Source: an uncultured Ruminococcus sp. (lineage in GTDB: Bacteria; Bacillota; Clostridia; Oscillospirales; Ruminococcaceae). From it: 16,697 nt of DNA. Made by a program: the position numbers and the translations under genes. The notes beneath the pieces are model-generated. The model was given only the letters and a program-made list of their open reading frames with translations, did not search any database and was not told where the DNA came from. The stretch spans positions 1 to 16,697 of the forward strand of contig CAADWP010000158.1 of assembly GCA_900752785.1 (NCBI GenBank), in the 5' to 3' direction. Shown piece by piece: positions 1-7,539 of this stretch. Each line of letters opens with the position of its first letter. The stretch's first letter is position 1.

Positions 1-203
1 AGCAGTATACTATGTATCAGGCTTCCGGTAAAAACTGCCGTTGCCGCAGGAAGTCCAAGCGCTCCTGCTATGGAAATATCCGCAAATGAAGCAACACCCG
101 CCATTTTCGTATCTGAAAGTAAAAAACCGATAATAAACGCAAATACAAATATTGCCGCTGCTTTAGAAAATCTGTTGTTTGAAATACTTCTAACATTCAA
201 CAT
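1..203 (-). CDS. N-terminal fragment of a membrane protein (SpoIIE-like?)
   Basis: This is the first 67 codons of a gene that continues past the left edge. The ATG at 203-201 is preceded by a strong GAGGTGAT ribosome binding site (complement of about 206-215), which sets the start. The product begins with a short basic region, then a hydrophobic segment (about residues 15-31, AAAIFVFAFIIGFLL) and a second apolar stretch (about 41-67, with SFADISIAGALGLPAA and AVFTGSLIHSIL). This suggests a polytopic membrane protein. The alanine/glycine-rich second segment reminds me of the N-terminal membrane region of SpoIIE, the sporulation phosphatase, but too little is present to be sure and other multipass proteins would fit. 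The reading frame is clear; the family is a guess. It is divided from the rsmA operon by a hairpin-rich gap. Confidence 0.7.
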   Translation of the reverse strand, partial: MLNVRSISNNRFSKAAAIFVFAFIIGFLLSDTKMAGVASFADISIAGALGLPAATAVFTGSLIHSIL

Positions 204-222
204 CCTTATCACCTCAAAGAAA

Positions 223-250
223 AATATACAAATAATTAATGTCTGCTCAA
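223..250 (-). promoter_or_regulatory. Possible promoter of the left-edge gene
   Basis: On the minus strand TTGAGC (250-245) is followed after 16 bases by TATATT (228-223), about 20 bases ahead of the start codon at 203. It is a weak match in AT-rich DNA, so it is offered only as the best candidate. The predicted RNA start would be close to the ribosome binding site. Confidence 0.3.
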
Positions 251-298
251 CAAATAAAAAATGGCTTTAATATACTGTACAAAGCCATTTTTTATTTG
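251..298. terminator. Bidirectional rho-independent terminator
   Basis: An 18-bp perfect inverted repeat (251-268 with 281-298) encloses a 12-base loop. The core stem AATGGCTTT/AAAGCCATT is followed by T-rich DNA on both strands, so it can stop transcription either way. On the minus strand it is the best candidate for the end of the mscS-rsmA operon, about 320 bases past the rsmA stop. It sits directly upstream of the left-edge gene. Confidence 0.7.
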
Positions 299-299
299 T

Positions 300-367
300 C
301 AAAGTGCAAGAAAAAATAATAATATTGATGATTTTTCTTGCACTTTGTTTTGCCCTGAAGGGCAAAA
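300..367. repeat. Two adjacent perfect hairpins
   Basis: Hairpin one has a 16-bp perfect stem (300-315 CAAAGTGCAAGAAAAA with 332-347) and a 16-base AT loop. Hairpin two follows with no gap: TTTTGCCC (348-355), loop TGAA, GGGCAAAA (360-367). Both are perfect, so the signal is far above chance. They could be extra terminators for the operon to the right, or modules of a dispersed intergenic repeat together with the cloverleaf at 381-485. No coding potential is seen. Confidence 0.75.
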
Positions 368-380
368 TGAGCTTTACATC

Positions 381-485
381 AATTAGTGTGATGCGCAAAT
401 TCTTTATAAAATAGAGAATTTGCGCGCCCTGAACTTCGTTCAGCGCAATAACCGCCTGACGGCGGTTATTGCGGACACACTAATT
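381..485. repeat. Three-armed cloverleaf-like inverted repeat element
   Basis: An outer 10-bp perfect stem (AATTAGTGTG 381-390 with CACACTAATT 476-485) closes around three further perfect hairpins in a row. Arm 1 is 393-403 with 415-425 (11 bp, GCGCAAATTCT). Arm 2 is 429-433 with 439-443 (CTGAA/TTCAG). Arm 3 is 445-456 with 461-472 (12 bp, GCAATAACCGCC, loop TGAC). Only a few bases lie between the arms, so the whole unit folds as a four-way junction in RNA or as a cruciform in DNA. This is not a tRNA: arm lengths and conserved bases do not fit. It most resembles a structured intergenic repeat; the function is unknown. Confidence 0.8.
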
Positions 486-619
486 ATAACATCCTTAAAG
501 TGAAAAAAATGTCGAAAACAAGGGCATCTTTATAATATAATCAGACAAATTAAAATAAATTTACATTTTTTGAATATGCAATTTTATGTTGTTTCTGTAA
601 CATTGACATAAAGCTATTC
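486..619. other. AT-rich gap downstream of rsmA, nothing recognised
   Basis: I see no gene, strong hairpin or convincing promoter here. The remainder of the gap between the left-edge gene and rsmA (204-619) is accounted for by the hairpins listed separately. Confidence 0.6.
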
Positions 620-1492
620 TTATTTTTTCTGAAATGTATTATATTTTCTGAGAGCTTCGGAAAATGTAATAAGCTGTTCCATACAAAGCTGCTCAATACG
701 TACATTTTCGGAAAGTCCTATTGCACGCAAACCATCGTATATCTTCTCCTTTGTTATTCCCATCTGCGACGCCAAAGCGTTTGCAGCAGTCTTTCTGCGC
801 TGTGAAAATCCGCTTTTTATAAATTTAAAAAAGAACTTTTCCGCATCTTCGTCAAGTATCGGCGTTAGATTGGGTTCTATGCGTATTACAGCGGAATCCA
901 CATTCGGAGACGGTATGAAGCTTCCTCTTGATACATCGAAAAGCTTACGAACACTGCCATAATAATTTACTCCAACGGTTATTGCTCCGGATTCACGAGA
1001 ACCGACTTTTGCGCATAGGCGCTGTGCGGCTTCCTTCTGAACCATTACTGTTATTGATTCTACAGGCAGCCTGCTTTCAAGAAGCATCATAATTACAGGA
1101 GACGTTATGTAATACGGCAAATTCGCGCAGACTGCCGCTTTTAATCCCGCAAAATCTTCTCTGATTATCTTGTGCAGATCGCATTTCATTACATCCTCAT
1201 TGTAGATCTTTACATTGCCGAAATCTCCAAGAGTTTCATTCAGTATCGGCAACAGACGATCGTCAATTTCAACGGCAGAAACTTTATCGGCACGCTTAGC
1301 AAGCTCGGCTGTCAGAACACCTATTCCCGTACCGATCTCAAGAATGCCGAATCCTTTTGAAGCGTTGCCGTTCTCCGCTATTTTAGGGCAGATATCTGGA
1401 TTGATTATAAAATTTTGACCTAATCCCTTTGAAAAGCTGAAGCCGTGGCGTGAAAGTATATCCTTTACCGTTCCTATATTTGTTAAATTCAT
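620..1492 (-). CDS. rsmA: 16S rRNA adenine dimethyltransferase RsmA (KsgA)
   Basis: RsmA transfers four methyl groups from S-adenosylmethionine to two adjacent adenines (A1518 and A1519, E. coli numbering) near the 3' end of 16S rRNA, a late small-subunit maturation and checkpoint step. The 290-residue product has the usual family length. It shows the N-terminal SKGLGQNFIIN segment (21-31), the SAM-binding motif EIGTGIG (52-58), the acidic ribose-binding residue in AVEID (73-77) and the catalytic NLPYYIT motif (124-130). I place the start at the ATG at 1492-1490, because the upstream in-frame GTG at 1501 lies inside the AGGTGAT ribosome binding site. It is the last gene of the seven-gene operon and begins about 10 bases after the stop of the 87-residue gene. 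Loss of this enzyme classically gives kasugamycin resistance. Confidence 0.96.
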   Translation of the reverse strand: MNLTNIGTVKDILSRHGFSFSKGLGQNFIINPDICPKIAENGNASKGFGILEIGTGIGVLTAELAKRADKVSAVEIDDRLLPILNETLGDFGNVKIYNEDVMKCDLHKIIREDFAGLKAAVCANLPYYITSPVIMMLLESRLPVESITVMVQKEAAQRLCAKVGSRESGAITVGVNYYGSVRKLFDVSRGSFIPSPNVDSAVIRIEPNLTPILDEDAEKFFFKFIKSGFSQRRKTAANALASQMGITKEKIYDGLRAIGLSENVRIEQLCMEQLITFSEALRKYNTFQKK

Positions 1493-1501
1493 ACATATCA
1501 C

Positions 1502-1765
1502 CTATATCTTGTGATTTTGTTTTTCTTTAAATTCCGTCTGTTTTGCATCATTGAGCTTATCCATGCTGTTCACAAGATAATCTGCCGAACGATATGCATG
1601 CTGAAAATCTGTATCCTTAAAATAAACTTTAAGATCGACAAATTCGCCGTCAACGATTATATCAATACCGCTTATTTGACGACCGGCGTATTTGCGGTTT
1701 GCGTATTTTATGTAATTGTCGATTTCATGAACATCCATTTCGCCGTTTATTACATTAATTTTCAT
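1502..1765 (-). CDS. Conserved small protein of unknown function (87 aa)
   Basis: This is an 87-residue soluble protein with a GGAGG ribosome binding site seven bases before its ATG. It overlaps the end of the propeller-like gene by 11 bases and stops just upstream of rsmA, so it is translated as part of the operon. Visible features are an N-terminal beta-rich half (residues 1-50, IDIIVDGEFVDLKVYF) and an alpha-helical charged tail (about 56-87). The pattern GEFVD then YLVNSMDKLNDAK resembles, from memory, small clostridial proteins that databases label as anaerobic ribonucleotide reductase-like. It lacks the catalytic glycyl-radical and zinc motifs of NrdD, so I would not assign that activity. 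No cysteine is present. Function unknown. Confidence 0.85.
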   Translation of the reverse strand: MKINVINGEMDVHEIDNYIKYANRKYAGRQISGIDIIVDGEFVDLKVYFKDTDFQHAYRSADYLVNSMDKLNDAKQTEFKEKQNHKI

Positions 1766-2903
1766 CTTTTACCTCCGGTATTATACATAGACTGTGGGCA
1801 AGCTTTGCTTTTGCAAGAACTTTCTCAAAATTGTTTCCTATATGAATTATTTCACGTCCGTTTGAACAGATAATTTCTCCGTTGGAAGTAAGCAGATAAT
1901 CCTGAACACCGCGTTTTATCACTGTTTCTTCGCCGTTCTGAGAAACTTTTATAAGTTCGCGGCTAACAGGAAAAATTCCGGGATTTTTTTCGCCCTTGGC
2001 GGCGTTTTCACGTTCGTTCCTTTCAGCCTCGAGAAGCCGTCCCTCAAAATAAAGCTCCTTGTCTGATTTCTGCTTGCTTTTGACGTTACCTTTGTTTTTC
2101 CCGTCGCGAAGAGGTTCGCCGCCGAAAATAACACTGAATGCATTGAGAAATCCGCCTATTGCCTTAACTATCCTTACAGGAAAAAGAAGAATATCCTTCC
2201 AAATAGGAGTTCTTTTTATCTGAGATTGATATGGCTGGTTTTTAAAATAAAGATTGCCATAACTGTCTCTTTTTGGGGATATACAGTCATATTTGTCATT
2301 GGAATAAAGCTCTTCGATGCTGTTTGAATATAGATTCAGCGCAAGAACAATTCCCGGTGAAAGCTCTGCAGCTTCACCAGTTTCAGCTCTTGCGATTCCT
2401 TTTGAAGCGCATAATATCATATTTTCATTTTCCGTCCAATCGGGAAAGCTTTCAATGGAATCACCGTCCGTCAGCTCACTGCAACTGCCGTCAGTATCAT
2501 AAACGGCTATATGTCCATTCAGTTCGGCCGCAATTTTATTGCCTTTACATGATATTATGCCGATTTTTTCATTGATTCCCGTGTAAATATGCTCCTCGGC
2601 ATCTTCTGCTTTATCCGGATTCTTACGATAAATTCCTCCAAGACTTCCGAGACGCATTGAGTATATTAATCCCCTGCCATCCCATGCAAGTCCGTTTATT
2701 ACGAAATTTTCTGCTTCTCTGTCGCTAAAATTTTGCAGTGCACCTGTAAATTTTGCCCCAGTTCCGATATGCTTCCATTCTTTATTTTGATTGATCGTAC
2801 GGACTGTTTCAGAATATTTAGCTGCTCTTTCGCTTTGCAGCTCCCTGACTGTTTCATTTTCACATATGAACATTTTATTTTCAGAAATATAAGCAATTCT
2901 CAT
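1755..2903 (-). CDS. Propeller-like protein with internal hydrophobic segment, unknown
   Basis: I do not recognise a named family. The 382-residue product contains repeated short beta-strand units typical of a beta-propeller (AYISENKMFICEN at 4-16, LAWDGRGLIYSMR at 72-84, IAVYDTDG at 132-139, DSYGNLYFKN at 213-222, GVQDYLLTSNGEIICSNG near the C-terminus). There is no signal peptide. Between the strand repeats lies a hydrophobic or amphipathic stretch (about 234-262, ILLFPVRIVKAIGGFLNAF), followed by a very basic linker (267-282, KNKGNVKSKQKSDK) and a charged helix. That could be a membrane-dipping insert. The start is set by GGAG before the ATG. A four-base ATGA overlap links it to the flavoprotein gene upstream, and it overlaps the following gene by 11 bases, so it is translationally coupled on both sides. 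Confidence 0.85.
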   Translation of the reverse strand: MRIAYISENKMFICENETVRELQSERAAKYSETVRTINQNKEWKHIGTGAKFTGALQNFSDREAENFVINGLAWDGRGLIYSMRLGSLGGIYRKNPDKAEDAEEHIYTGINEKIGIISCKGNKIAAELNGHIAVYDTDGSCSELTDGDSIESFPDWTENENMILCASKGIARAETGEAAELSPGIVLALNLYSNSIEELYSNDKYDCISPKRDSYGNLYFKNQPYQSQIKRTPIWKDILLFPVRIVKAIGGFLNAFSVIFGGEPLRDGKNKGNVKSKQKSDKELYFEGRLLEAERNERENAAKGEKNPGIFPVSRELIKVSQNGEETVIKRGVQDYLLTSNGEIICSNGREIIHIGNNFEKVLAKAKLAHSLCIIPEVKDEN

Positions 2904-4498
2904 TTTATCACTCCATTCATCCTGTTTATTACAGCCTCAGCGCACTTCATTCCGTCTGCCGCAGCCGAAATAATACCGCCTGCGTATCCGGCGCCCTCAC
3001 CGCAGGGAAATATTCCTTTTAAGGATACCGATTGAAGATCCTCTCCCCTGTTTATTCGCACAGGTGAACTGCTTCGGCTTTCGATACCTGTAAGGACTGC
3101 TCCGGGTGAATCGAAGCCTTTAATTTTTTTTCCCATTTCTCGTATACCCAGTTTCAACGATTCGCAGATATAATCGGGAAGATATTCATCAGGAGACGCA
3201 TTTCTTACATTCGGACGATACGAGGGAACGACTTTTTCGACATATTCCGTATCGGAACCGCCTAAAAATTCCCCAAGATAAACAATAGGCGCGCTATAAT
3301 CCGCTCCGCCTGCTCTAAACGCTTTTTCCTCAATATCACGCTGAAAATACATTCCGGCAAGAGGATGACTGCTTCCATAATCCGAAGAATTTACACCTAC
3401 GAGCAACGCACTGTTAGAGTTTTCTGCATTTCGTTCAAATAAGCTCATACCATTAATGGCAAGCCGTCCTTCCTCCGAAGAGGCCGCCATAACATATCCT
3501 CCGGGACACATACAGAAAGTGTACAGCGTCCGTCCGTTCGGAAGATGAGCCGCAAGCTTATAGTCGGCAGCCTTTAGGGCAGGATGCCCTGCAAAATCGC
3601 CGTACATAGCCTTGTCAATATCGCTGCGGCGATGCTCTATCCGAACTCCGACCGCAAAATTTTTTTGTGATAATTCGATTTTTTCGTTGTAGAGCAATTC
3701 AAAAACATCCCTTGCGCTGTGACCTGCGGCAATAATAAGATTATCAGTTTCTATCTCATGAATGCCATTGCTGTCAGTATAAACAACCGAGGACAGCTTA
3801 TCGCCGTTCCGCTTGAAACCGCAAAATTTCGCTCCAAAGCGCACATCTCCGCAAAGTGAGATCACTCGCTCCCGAAGATTTTTCACGACTGTACGCAGCT
3901 TATCCGTACCAATATGAGGCTTAGCTGAGTAAAGTATCTCTTCGGGTGCGCCAAATTCAACAAAACGTTCAATTATCCAGCCGATTCGCTTATCCTTAAT
4001 GCCTGTAGTCAGCTTGCCGTCTGAAAAAGTTCCTGCACCGCCCTCGCCGAACTGAACATTGCATTCGGGATCAAGCTTTCCGCCGTTTCGGAATTCTTCA
4101 ACGGTTTTACAACGCAAATCAACATCGCCGCCGCGTTCGAGAACTATCGGCTTCGCCCCGGATAATGCCAGAACAAGCGCGGCAAACATTCCTGCAGGTC
4201 CGAAACCAACGATAACAGGCTGATTTGCTTTTGCTTTCATTATTGGAACATCATATATATATTTCTCTGCTTTTACAGTATTTTTCAGTGATTTAACAAG
4301 CTTTTTCTCATTTGACGCTTCTATGTCAAGAGAAATTGAAAAATGCACGTCGCTTTTCTTCCGCGCATCAATCGATTTCCTTGAAAGCTTCACTGATTTA
4401 ATACGATTTTTCTCTATTCTAAGTTTTTTTTCACATAATCCAAAAAGATCGGAAAAATCAAAATCAAGCGGAACCTTTATACCGCTCACTCTAATCAT
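2900..4498 (-). CDS. FAD-dependent dehydrogenase, COG2509 type
   Basis: This is a predicted soluble flavoprotein of 532 residues, matching the uncharacterised FAD-dependent dehydrogenase group COG2509. An N-terminal domain of about 90 residues (alpha/beta, rich in lysine) precedes the FAD-binding Rossmann fold. That fold has GFGPAGMFAA (98-107) with the acidic residue in VLERGG (119-124). Further family patterns are NVQFGEGGAGTFSDGKL, IIAAGHSARD and, near the end, FPCGEGAGYAGGI, which should close the FAD site. Substrate and partner are unknown for the whole family. The start is supported by AGGAGG six bases before the ATG. It overlaps its neighbours on both sides by four bases (ATGA), so it is made together with the HI0933-type flavoprotein next to it. 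Confidence 0.92.
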   Translation of the reverse strand: MIRVSGIKVPLDFDFSDLFGLCEKKLRIEKNRIKSVKLSRKSIDARKKSDVHFSISLDIEASNEKKLVKSLKNTVKAEKYIYDVPIMKAKANQPVIVGFGPAGMFAALVLALSGAKPIVLERGGDVDLRCKTVEEFRNGGKLDPECNVQFGEGGAGTFSDGKLTTGIKDKRIGWIIERFVEFGAPEEILYSAKPHIGTDKLRTVVKNLRERVISLCGDVRFGAKFCGFKRNGDKLSSVVYTDSNGIHEIETDNLIIAAGHSARDVFELLYNEKIELSQKNFAVGVRIEHRRSDIDKAMYGDFAGHPALKAADYKLAAHLPNGRTLYTFCMCPGGYVMAASSEEGRLAINGMSLFERNAENSNSALLVGVNSSDYGSSHPLAGMYFQRDIEEKAFRAGGADYSAPIVYLGEFLGGSDTEYVEKVVPSYRPNVRNASPDEYLPDYICESLKLGIREMGKKIKGFDSPGAVLTGIESRSSSPVRINRGEDLQSVSLKGIFPCGEGAGYAGGIISAAADGMKCAEAVINRMNGVIK

Positions 4499-5724
4499 TT
4501 TTTGCCTCCTATCAGGGACTCAGCACATTCTTTTCCTGCTATTATGCCGGACGACCATGCCCATTGTAAGTTAAACCCGCCGCAGATACCGTCTACATCG
4601 AGAATCTCGCCTGCAAAATAAACTCCTTTTTCTTTTTTCGATTCAAGATTTTCATTAATGCAGTCTGCATGAATCCCACCGCTCGTCACCTGCGCGTTTT
4701 TCCACGGCGCACATCCTGCGACCGTAAATTCCAGATGTTTTATAGCAAAAGCCAGACTTTTTATTTCTTCATCAGATATATCGGAAATTTTGTCTGTCAA
4801 TTGTCTTTTCAACACGCGTTTCATCAAATAAAATGCCAGATTTTTTGTAAATATCCCTGTAAGGAACTGTTCTGCCTCAAACCTTCTGCGGCTGCTGCGG
4901 ATCTTTATAAGATACTTGATTATTTCTTTATTGTTCATATCCGGAAGAAGATCGGCATTAATGATTAGTCTGTCCTTATATTTGGAATACAAATAAGAAA
5001 GATTAAAAACACAGATCCCCGAAAGAGAGTTTTCCGTAAACTGTATTTCTCCGTTCTCTTCTGCAAGTATTCTTCCTTCAGAAAGAGCCGTAACTCTTCC
5101 CTTTACCCTTATCCCTTTCAAACCCTTAACACTTTCAGGAGTTACCATTAGCGGCGAATCAGCAGGACAAATTTTTGATATTTTATATCCGTTTTTTCTT
5201 AGAAGTCCCACCATTTTACCGTCTGTTCCGTACTGGGGGGAGGCATATCCTCCGGTACAAATTATGATGCGTTTGGCGATAATTACTCCGTTAACAGAAT
5301 AAAGATTAAAATGCCCGATTTTTCCGTCTATTTTAATTACTTCAAAACCGCACAGCTCCTTAACGCCAAGCTCTGCCGCTTTCAATCTGAGCGCATTGAG
5401 AACTGTGGCTGCGCTGTTGCTTCGGGGATAAAGCCTGCCTTCGCTGTCCGATATGCAAAGTACTCCGAGTTCCCCGAAAAATTCAGCAGAATCAGGCGTG
5501 CTGCCGATTATTTTCATTGCATTTATTGATCCATGGTAACGTTCGCTGCACAATGTTTTGTTTCCGAGATTACAGCGTCCGCTGCCTGTCGCAAGAAGCT
5601 TGCGCCCTACCTTGTCCATTCGTTCAATAATTGTTACTTCAGCATTAATATTGTTTTTTTTAGCGCTTATCGCTGCTGCAAGCCCCGAAGCTCCGCCGCC
5701 GATAACAGCAATATCCGTATTCAT
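4495..5724 (-). CDS. HI0933/YhiN-family FAD-binding oxidoreductase
   Basis: This 409-residue flavoprotein belongs to the HI0933/YhiN family (which includes BaiN). It shows the dinucleotide-binding GGGASGLAAA (9-18), the family-defining GRKLLATGSGRCNL (40-53) and the C-terminal GGFNLQWAWSSG (about 383-394) that closes over the cofactor. Length and motif order are normal for the family. No transmembrane segment or signal peptide is visible, so it should act in the cytoplasm. The physiological substrate is not known for most members; some are annotated as aminoacetone oxidase-like, which should not be taken as an assignment here. GAAGGGG precedes the ATG. Its stop overlaps the COG2509 start, and its own start overlaps the metallophosphoesterase stop, each by four bases. 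Confidence 0.95.
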   Translation of the reverse strand: MNTDIAVIGGGASGLAAAISAKKNNINAEVTIIERMDKVGRKLLATGSGRCNLGNKTLCSERYHGSINAMKIIGSTPDSAEFFGELGVLCISDSEGRLYPRSNSAATVLNALRLKAAELGVKELCGFEVIKIDGKIGHFNLYSVNGVIIAKRIIICTGGYASPQYGTDGKMVGLLRKNGYKISKICPADSPLMVTPESVKGLKGIRVKGRVTALSEGRILAEENGEIQFTENSLSGICVFNLSYLYSKYKDRLIINADLLPDMNNKEIIKYLIKIRSSRRRFEAEQFLTGIFTKNLAFYLMKRVLKRQLTDKISDISDEEIKSLAFAIKHLEFTVAGCAPWKNAQVTSGGIHADCINENLESKKEKGVYFAGEILDVDGICGGFNLQWAWSSGIIAGKECAESLIGGKK

Positions 5725-6587
5725 TCTGTCCCCTTCTTTATTTCAATAATTGCAACTTCAGGACGATTGTTAAAACGTGCGGGAACAGGGTAATTTCCAA
5801 TTCCCGAGGTTATAAACATCGCACCGCCTTTATACTCAAAAAGTCCCTTGTCATAGACATTCTGATCTTGCGTTAACTGAGGCAACCATGTTCCTTGATC
5901 GTAAACAGGTCCCATATCGAAAGGAAGCTGTATCATTCCACCGTGAGTATCGGCGCAAAGAGTCAGATCAGCTCCAAATTTTGCAAATTTTTCATAATTA
6001 GGGATATGCGCGAGGAGAATATTGTAACAGCTTTTATCAAGAGTAAATTCATTAGTCAGGTCGAAAGTCGGACTATAGTATGCGTTATCAATGCCCAGAA
6101 GCCTAACTTTGTTTCCGTTTATTTCAACAGCTTCGCTATTATAGTTCATTACATGAGCGCCGACCGACGACATTTCATCAATATACCATTGATCCGTATC
6201 ATGCTCACCGCTTACAAAATACACCGGATAACCCGCGTCAATTATTTTTTCGGTAAGCTCAACAGGCTTCTTCATAAGCTTTTTACTGCTTCCGTAAGTA
6301 TACATATCGCCAAGCTCTACGACTATATCGGGATCTTCCTTTTCAATTTTCCGAAGTATTTTTCGGTTGCTTATACCAAAGCTTGATGCATGAAGATCGC
6401 TTATCACTGCAATTTTAATCGTATTATCTATCTTATAAGAATAAATCTTTGAGTTGTCAATTTTAATTGTAAAATTATTAAACCACCATATAAAAATCAG
6501 TATTATCAAAAAAGCGCAGAAACGTCTGAATCTGAGTTTTCCCTTTGATAAGCGCTTTTTTTCGGGATTATCATTGATCTTTGCCAT
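5721..6587 (-). CDS. Membrane-anchored metallophosphoesterase with altered motifs
   Basis: This 288-residue protein has a calcineurin-like phosphoesterase fold of the YkuE-like group. A basic N-terminus and one hydrophobic segment (about 22-39) should anchor it with the enzyme outside the membrane. Motifs in order are SDLHA (63-67), ELGDMY (91-96), SGEHD (126-130), LLAHIP (191-196) and CADTHGG (211-217). Two motifs depart from the textbook forms. GNHD is GEHD, so a metal-binding Asn is Glu, and GHxH is ADTH, so the first His is Asp. Both replacements can still bind metal, so this may be a clade variant rather than a dead enzyme. The C-terminal GNYPVPARFNNRPEVAII is typical of the family. The ATG has AAGGAG seven bases upstream. 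It overlaps mscS by 17 bases. Substrate unknown. Confidence 0.92.
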   Translation of the reverse strand: MAKINDNPEKKRLSKGKLRFRRFCAFLIILIFIWWFNNFTIKIDNSKIYSYKIDNTIKIAVISDLHASSFGISNRKILRKIEKEDPDIVVELGDMYTYGSSKKLMKKPVELTEKIIDAGYPVYFVSGEHDTDQWYIDEMSSVGAHVMNYNSEAVEINGNKVRLLGIDNAYYSPTFDLTNEFTLDKSCYNILLAHIPNYEKFAKFGADLTLCADTHGGMIQLPFDMGPVYDQGTWLPQLTQDQNVYDKGLFEYKGGAMFITSGIGNYPVPARFNNRPEVAIIEIKKGTE

Positions 6588-7512
6588 TTATTTTCTCCTT
6601 AATATGAAGGTCAAGCTGATTATAGGGAATCTCGATGCCGTTTTCATCAAAAACTTCTTTGACAGCTTCTATAAGCCTGTATCTGATCTCTGCATAATCA
6701 TTATTTGATACCCAGACAAACACGTCAATTGAAACTGAACTGTTATTTTGAGAAGTCATGCGGACGATAGGTTCCGGAATCGTATGTATAAGCTTCTCCG
6801 CTTTAATTATGCCGAGAATAAGCTCCCTTGCTATTCGGAAATCAGCGTCATAACTTATATCGAATTTTAATTCTATTCGTCTGTCAGGACTTTCCGTATA
6901 ATTGATTATTTTTGCTTCGGAAACCTTGCCGTTGGGTATAGAAACGATTTTTCCGTCAAATGTCTCTATTTTGGTATAAAGTATACTTATGGACTTGACC
7001 TTTCCCACAGAACCGTCAAGCTCAATTATATCCCCCGCCGAAAAGGGCTTGGAAAACAGAATGATAAAACCGCCGGCAAGATTGGAAAGACAATTCTGAA
7101 GTGCAAGTGAAACCGCAAGACCTGCCGCACCGAAAATTGTAATAATGGACGACATAGGAACATTAAGCACCGTAAGCGACATAATTACAACAATAGTATA
7201 CAAAATTATCCTTATCAGAGACATAAGGAATCCCCGAGCCGCTCCGTCTATATTGGATTTTTTCAGCGGACGCATTATAAGCTTTGAAATGATTCTTGAA
7301 ATAAGAATACCAATAATAAATATTCCTATCGCCATTAAAATCGACGGTACGGCATGACGGAAATGATTGAGAGCTTTTTCAATAATATTCGCCGTTCTGT
7401 CCACTTGCTGCTGAATTGTGGCATATGAAGTTATCTCAGATGCTTCTTCAGCAGAAGAAACAATTGTTTCTGTAATTGTTTCAGTAATTTCTGTCGTAGT
7501 AGTTGTATTCAA
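6571..7512 (-). CDS. Small-conductance mechanosensitive channel, MscS family
   Basis: MscS channels open under membrane tension and release solutes after hypo-osmotic shock. The 313-residue product has three predicted membrane helices (about 54-76, 97-115, 120-152). The last is the pore-lining one, with the glycine/alanine pattern GAAGLAVSLALQNCLSNLAGG (128-148). It is followed by the MscS beta domain (SKPFSAGD, VSIPNG) and a C-terminal alpha/beta domain. Residues 1-29 are threonine- and glutamate-rich. I chose the TTG at 7512-7510, because GGGAG lies nine bases upstream and the family-like sequence starts there. The frame stays open upstream to 7683, but those 57 codons lie mostly inside the foldback element at 7540-7700 and have no ribosome binding site. 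This is the first gene of the seven-gene operon. Confidence 0.93.
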   Translation of the reverse strand: MNTTTTTEITETITETIVSSAEEASEITSYATIQQQVDRTANIIEKALNHFRHAVPSILMAIGIFIIGILISRIISKLIMRPLKKSNIDGAARGFLMSLIRIILYTIVVIMSLTVLNVPMSSIITIFGAAGLAVSLALQNCLSNLAGGFIILFSKPFSAGDIIELDGSVGKVKSISILYTKIETFDGKIVSIPNGKVSEAKIINYTESPDRRIELKFDISYDADFRIARELILGIIKAEKLIHTIPEPIVRMTSQNNSSVSIDVFVWVSNNDYAEIRYRLIEAVKEVFDENGIEIPYNQLDLHIKEKINGKDQ

Positions 7513-7539
7513 ATATATCAGCTCCCGAATGTTCTCTAA

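Noticed and set aside
429..443. Shared CTGAACTTCGT between the cloverleaf (429-439) and the MITE at about 7590-7600
   Set aside because: Eleven bases in otherwise unrelated sequences is compatible with chance and does not show common origin.
381..485. tRNA or riboswitch reading of the cloverleaf
   Set aside because: Arm lengths, loop sequences and invariant bases do not match a tRNA, and no downstream plus-strand gene exists to be controlled; kept as a repeat of unknown function.
603..631. TTGACA at 603-608 as a plus-strand promoter
   Set aside because: No -10-like hexamer occurs at 16-18 bases, and it would point into rsmA antisense.
1511..1873. 120-codon plus-strand open frame
   Set aside because: It is antisense to the 87-residue gene and the end of the propeller-like gene, with no start signals; the minus-strand genes are better supported.
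5895..6386. 163-codon plus-strand open frame
   Set aside because: It lies wholly antisense to the metallophosphoesterase, has no ribosome binding site, and its translation has no recognisable domain; it is a shadow of the real gene.
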